A DNA stretch of 55,841 nt from Bradyrhizobium sp. AS23.2. GTDB taxonomy: Bacteria; Pseudomonadota; Alphaproteobacteria; Rhizobiales; Xanthobacteraceae. This document shows positions 53,021 through 55,841 of the stretch, piece by piece; position 1 is the first letter of the stretch, and the number at the start of each line of letters is the position of its first letter. The DNA lies in contig NZ_LGHM01000121.1 in the NCBI RefSeq assembly GCF_001908185.1, forward strand, positions 1-55,841. Reading direction: 5' to 3'. The notes beneath the pieces are model-generated. The model was not told the DNA's origin. It saw only the letters and a program-made list of their open reading frames with translations, and ran no database searches. Both the position numbers and the translations under genes were made by a program.

Positions 53021-53201
53021 AATACGGGGTTTTATTGCAAATCTCACAAAGCGCCCTCAATTGTGCATTGCAAAAACGTGATTTGCGTTTTGGCCGAAAT
53101 TGCATATTTATTCGTACACAAATGAATTGAGCGGCCCCTCGGCACCTGCTGTGCATGGGGTTGTTTTTCGTTTCTGCAAGCCAGCTTCAGGACTGCCCCA
53201 G

Positions 53202-53642
53202 ATGACAGAGCACAGCCTCTGGCGTTTCTCGCGTGCGTTGCACCGCGCGATCAACGACCGGCATTTCGAGGATATCGAGGCCCTGATCGACGAGGACGTC
53301 GAGTGGGCGCTGTACGGCCCGATCGACATGTTTCCGTTCTTCGGCGCGCGCCAGGGCAAGGACGCCGTGCTCGACGTCATCCGTCAGCTCGCCGACAACT
53401 TCCACGTCCGCCGCTTCGACCGCGAGAGCATCATGCTCGGCGTCGATTCCGCCGCCTCCATGCTGCGCTATTCGCTGACCGCGCTGGATTCCAGCAAGCC
53501 GATCTCGCTGCGGGTGGCGCAGTTCGCCCAGTTCAAGGCGGGCAAGCTCATCAGCATACGCGTCCTGATCGACACTTTTGACCTGGTCGAGCAGGCACTC
53601 GGCCGCGCGATTCATCTGCCGAAGATGAACCGCACCGGCTGA
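53202..53642 (+). CDS. SnoaL-like (NTF2 fold) protein
   Basis: The 146-residue protein has the SnoaL/NTF2 pattern: LHRAINDRHFEDIEALIDEDVEWALYGPIDMFPFFGARQGKDAVLDVIRQLADNF and later RVAQFAQFKAGKLISIRVLIDTFDLVEQ. These small cone-fold proteins are enzymes or ligand binders; no catalytic residues can be assigned. ATG 53202 gives the family start. Confidence 0.75.
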   Translation: MTEHSLWRFSRALHRAINDRHFEDIEALIDEDVEWALYGPIDMFPFFGARQGKDAVLDVIRQLADNFHVRRFDRESIMLGVDSAASMLRYSLTALDSSKPISLRVAQFAQFKAGKLISIRVLIDTFDLVEQALGRAIHLPKMNRTG

Positions 53643-53910
53643 GGGGGACGCCAACGGGCCCCGCAATTCGGGACCGATGACGACGCTCACATGACGTCCT
53701 GGCCCCCAGCCCCGCCGGATGCCGTCGTGTCAAAAGCTCGTTATCGGGCGCGCGCCTTTCGCGCGGCCCGTTGGTTCGCATCTCGAGGCGAGCCGCCACA
53801 ATTTCGCAACGATAGATCAACATGTAGTGCGCGGACCGAATGGTGCATGGTCATTGCGAAAGGCCGTATTATATTGGCCGAAAGCATACGCTGGGCTCGC
53901 GGGCAGGACG
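53643..53910. other. intergenic, no gene seen
   Basis: The region lacks a convincing frame. It includes the promoter region of the exported protein at 53911; nothing else is recognisable. Confidence 0.4.
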
Positions 53911-54810
53911 ATGGAATTCTCGACAGGTTTTGGCTGGACCAGACTGCCGGTGCTGGCGGCCGCGTTCATCTTGGGCTCGGTGCTGACGGTCTCGGCGCAG
54001 ATCATTCCGGCCGCGGCGCCTGACGAAGAGGCCGAGGCCGCGGAGGCCCCCGACGTCAATGACCCCGACGTGCTCAAAGGCATCGACGTCGACAAGCTCG
54101 ACTGGGGCCAGCTCGCAATCGACGCCGGCACGCTGAACGAGGTCATCGCCGCGAAGAAGCGCGCGCAGGCCGCGGCCAAGGACGGCCTGAACTGGTCGTC
54201 GAACGCCAACGCCAACGGCTCCTCCGCGGTGACGGTGAAGCAATCCGTGTTCTCGTTCTGGGACACGCGGATCGGCGCCGACATGACGGTGACGAGCGAG
54301 CCGCGCACGATGTCCGAGCTGTTGGCGCAGAAGGCCGCCAATGGCGGCACCCTGCCGCAATCCTCCGGCAGCGCCTGGGCAGCGGCGACCGCGCCGGGCG
54401 CAGGCTCGATCTGGGACAAGACCGCGGTGGAAGCCCGCGTCGATCCCGGCGCCGAGCAGAGCAAGATCGGCGCCTCGCTCACCAAATCGGTGCCGCTGTC
54501 GAGCGACTATTCGCTGACGCTCCAGAACGGCTACAGCGTCAACCAGCAGGGCACGACCGCGCTCCCCGGCATCGGCGGGCACACCACCCGCAATTACGAG
54601 ACCGACCAGACCGCCAAGGTCACCGTCACCGACACTGGCACCAGCATCACCGCCGGCCAGACGCTGTCGACCACCGACGACAAATGGCTGCGCAAGGTCG
54701 GCGCCGAGCAGAAACTGTTCGACAACGTCACCGTCTCCGGTTCGGTCGGCGAGACCTCGCAAGGCGCGATCAACAAGAGCCTGACGGCCGGCTTCAAGAA
54801 GAGCTGGTAG
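53911..54810 (+). CDS. exported protein of unknown function
   Basis: The 299-residue protein has a signal peptide (MEFSTGFGWTRLPVLAAAFILGSVLTVSAQ) and an acidic segment (DEEAEAAEAPDVNDPDVLKGIDVDKLDWGQL). A long Ser/Thr/Gly-rich region of alternating polar-hydrophobic strands follows (GADMTVTSEP, SYSLTLQNGYSV, NVTVSGSVGETS) and it ends KKSW. The last half looks beta-rich and could be a barrel or surface repeat. No known domain seen. The start is at the signal peptide ATG. Confidence 0.65.
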   Translation: MEFSTGFGWTRLPVLAAAFILGSVLTVSAQIIPAAAPDEEAEAAEAPDVNDPDVLKGIDVDKLDWGQLAIDAGTLNEVIAAKKRAQAAAKDGLNWSSNANANGSSAVTVKQSVFSFWDTRIGADMTVTSEPRTMSELLAQKAANGGTLPQSSGSAWAAATAPGAGSIWDKTAVEARVDPGAEQSKIGASLTKSVPLSSDYSLTLQNGYSVNQQGTTALPGIGGHTTRNYETDQTAKVTVTDTGTSITAGQTLSTTDDKWLRKVGAEQKLFDNVTVSGSVGETSQGAINKSLTAGFKKSW

Positions 54811-54832
54811 CAGCTGCCACGCGCCCCCCTCT

Positions 54833-54950
54833 TTCCCCTCATCCTGAGGAGCGCTCCGAGGGAGCGCGTCTCGAAGGATCGAGGCCCCAGCTACGTCAGT
54901 CGGGCCTGCATGGTTCGAGACGCGCTTCGCGCTCCTCACCACGAGGGGGA
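54833..54950. repeat. dispersed palindromic repeat (family F)
   Basis: The element ctcatcctgaggagcgctccgagggagcgcgtctcgaagg ... gttcgagacgcgcttcgcgctcctcaccacgagg is an inverted repeat. Non-coding, in a 323-bp gap. Confidence 0.7.
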
Positions 54951-55133
54951 CAGGGGTTCGGTTCCTCGGTAGCGTTCAGACATTCCTAACCATACGCCAC
55001 GGCAAAGCCCCCGAATGGTCCGCCCTTGCCGTATCTCGGCCAAGTTGCGGCCAAAATCCGACGCCCTAGTCCGCCTATACGTCGTCGTGCGGGGGACGCT
55101 CGCGCTACGCCCAACGCGAACAGGGGAACAAGC

Positions 55134-55559
55134 ATGAACGCCATTCGTCCGGAAAAGATCGAAGCCACCGAGACCGAGACGGTCGACAGCAACCTCGCCG
55201 CTGTGACCGAGGTCGAAGCCGGCATCCGTGACTTCGTCCGTAACGACATCGCCTATCTGCGCCGGCCGGCATCGACCGCCACCACCGACGCGCCGCCGCT
55301 CGATCCGAGCGCGGAGGCCACCGTCACCAACGTCAACTCGCTGATCCAGCGCGTCGCCGGCACATCGCTCGCCGAGATCGAGAACCTGATCTCCGAGCTC
55401 GAGAGCCTGCGCGACCTGCTCCATGCCGAAGGCCAGCGCGTCCAGCGCGAGATCTCCGGCTACGCCCAGCTCAGCCAGGCCGCGATGAAGTCGACCCGCA
55501 TGATCTCCGACAACGTCTCGCAGTGGAAGCGCGCCGCCGACGGCCTGCGCAACAGCTGA
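55134..55559 (+). CDS. conserved protein of unknown function
   Basis: The 141-residue protein has an acidic N-terminus (MNAIRPEKIEATETETVDSNLAAVTEVEAG) and a long amphipathic helical part (VNSLIQRVAGTSLAEIENLISELESLRDLLHAEGQRVQREISGYAQLSQAAMKSTRMISDNVSQWKR) that looks like a coiled coil. ATG 55134 has AGGGGAA 6 nt upstream. Cytoplasmic; function unknown. Confidence 0.65.
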   Translation: MNAIRPEKIEATETETVDSNLAAVTEVEAGIRDFVRNDIAYLRRPASTATTDAPPLDPSAEATVTNVNSLIQRVAGTSLAEIENLISELESLRDLLHAEGQRVQREISGYAQLSQAAMKSTRMISDNVSQWKRAADGLRNS

Positions 55560-55582
55560 TCGCAAGCACCAGGCATCACCGG

Positions 55583-55616
55583 CCGCCGCGTTCCCGAAAG
55601 GGAGCGCGGCGGTTTT
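55583..55616 (+). terminator. intrinsic terminator
   Basis: The hairpin ccgccgcgttccc gaaa gggagcgcggcgg is followed by TTTT, 23 bp after the preceding gene. Confidence 0.88.
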
Positions 55617-55643
55617 GATTCGTGGTTTTGAATCATGGGGTCG

Positions 55644-55790
55644 TCTCCCTCTCCCCGTCCTTACGGGAGAGGGTTGGGGTGAGGGGCTGCTTCAGCAAAT
55701 TCGGTAACAGACGAACTCGCGGAGAGTCCCCCTCACCCGAATTCGATCTGCGATCGAATTCGACCTCTCCCCGCAAGCGGGGCGAGGTGA
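55644..55790. repeat. dispersed repeat (family E)
   Basis: Complementary ctctccccgtccttacgggagaggg ... cctctccccgcaagcggggcgagg and gggtgagggg / cccctcaccc, with the inner pair gaattcgatc/gatcgaattc. Non-coding at the right end of the window. Confidence 0.75.
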
Positions 55791-55841
55791 AGGGACTACT
55801 GCTTTGAACCTTCCGCTTGCCCCCGGCGACCAATGACAAGC

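Overview
The window is high-GC alphaproteobacterial chromosome, most likely Bradyrhizobium or a close relative. Support comes from two phasin genes, IsdG-type heme degradation, a long PAS/histidine kinase, Omp25-like porins, several dispersed palindromic repeat families of the kind common in that genus, and a tRNA-His encoded without the usual G at position -1. Most of it is ordinary core genome; the accessory part is the first 5.3 kb.

Region 1 (1-5.3 kb) is a scarred insertion region. It holds the 3' end of an AEC transporter gene, a low-GC remnant of a two-gene defence system, a tRNA-His copy with a damaged acceptor stem, a second diverged copy of the same AEC 3' end, an OafA-type acyltransferase and then an intact tRNA-His. 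The defence remnant is an ABC-type AAA ATPase plus a DUF4435/TOPRIM protein, the architecture of PARIS (AriA/AriB). Its two genes are scrambled by one 937-bp inversion between 5-bp inverted repeats (TTGGC at 844-848, GCCAA at 1786-1790). Flipping the segment back on paper restores both reading frames at once. The ATPase also lacks its N-terminal Walker A part.

Region 2 (5.5-16 kb) holds two phasins, a 1175-residue multi-PAS histidine kinase whose ATP-binding G2 box has lost its glycines, a small exported protein, a thiolase, and a serine biosynthesis block (serA, an SseB-like gene, serC).

Region 3 (16-34 kb) holds a GNAT enzyme, a GST, two outer-membrane beta-barrels, a fosmidomycin-resistance type MFS pump, glmM, an FMN alpha-hydroxyacid dehydrogenase and two tandem exported paralogs. 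It continues with aroE (broken by one extra base in a C7 tract), a DUF1275 membrane protein, a SulP transporter preceded by a small XRE regulator with a perfect palindromic operator candidate, an EF-G paralog, a DUF992 protein and an aspartate aminotransferase.

Region 4 (34-56 kb) holds three more GSTs, two very small membrane proteins, a membrane PAS protein, a GNAT enzyme, an aldo/keto reductase, an IsdG-like monooxygenase, a coupled DUF1501/DUF1800 pair and a CWC zinc-binding protein. It ends with a Tat-exported metallo-beta-lactamase fold protein coupled to a SCO1 protein, a TauE/SafE permease, a LysR regulator, uvrB with long extensions, and several small conserved proteins. Intrinsic terminators and palindromic repeats mark most gene boundaries.
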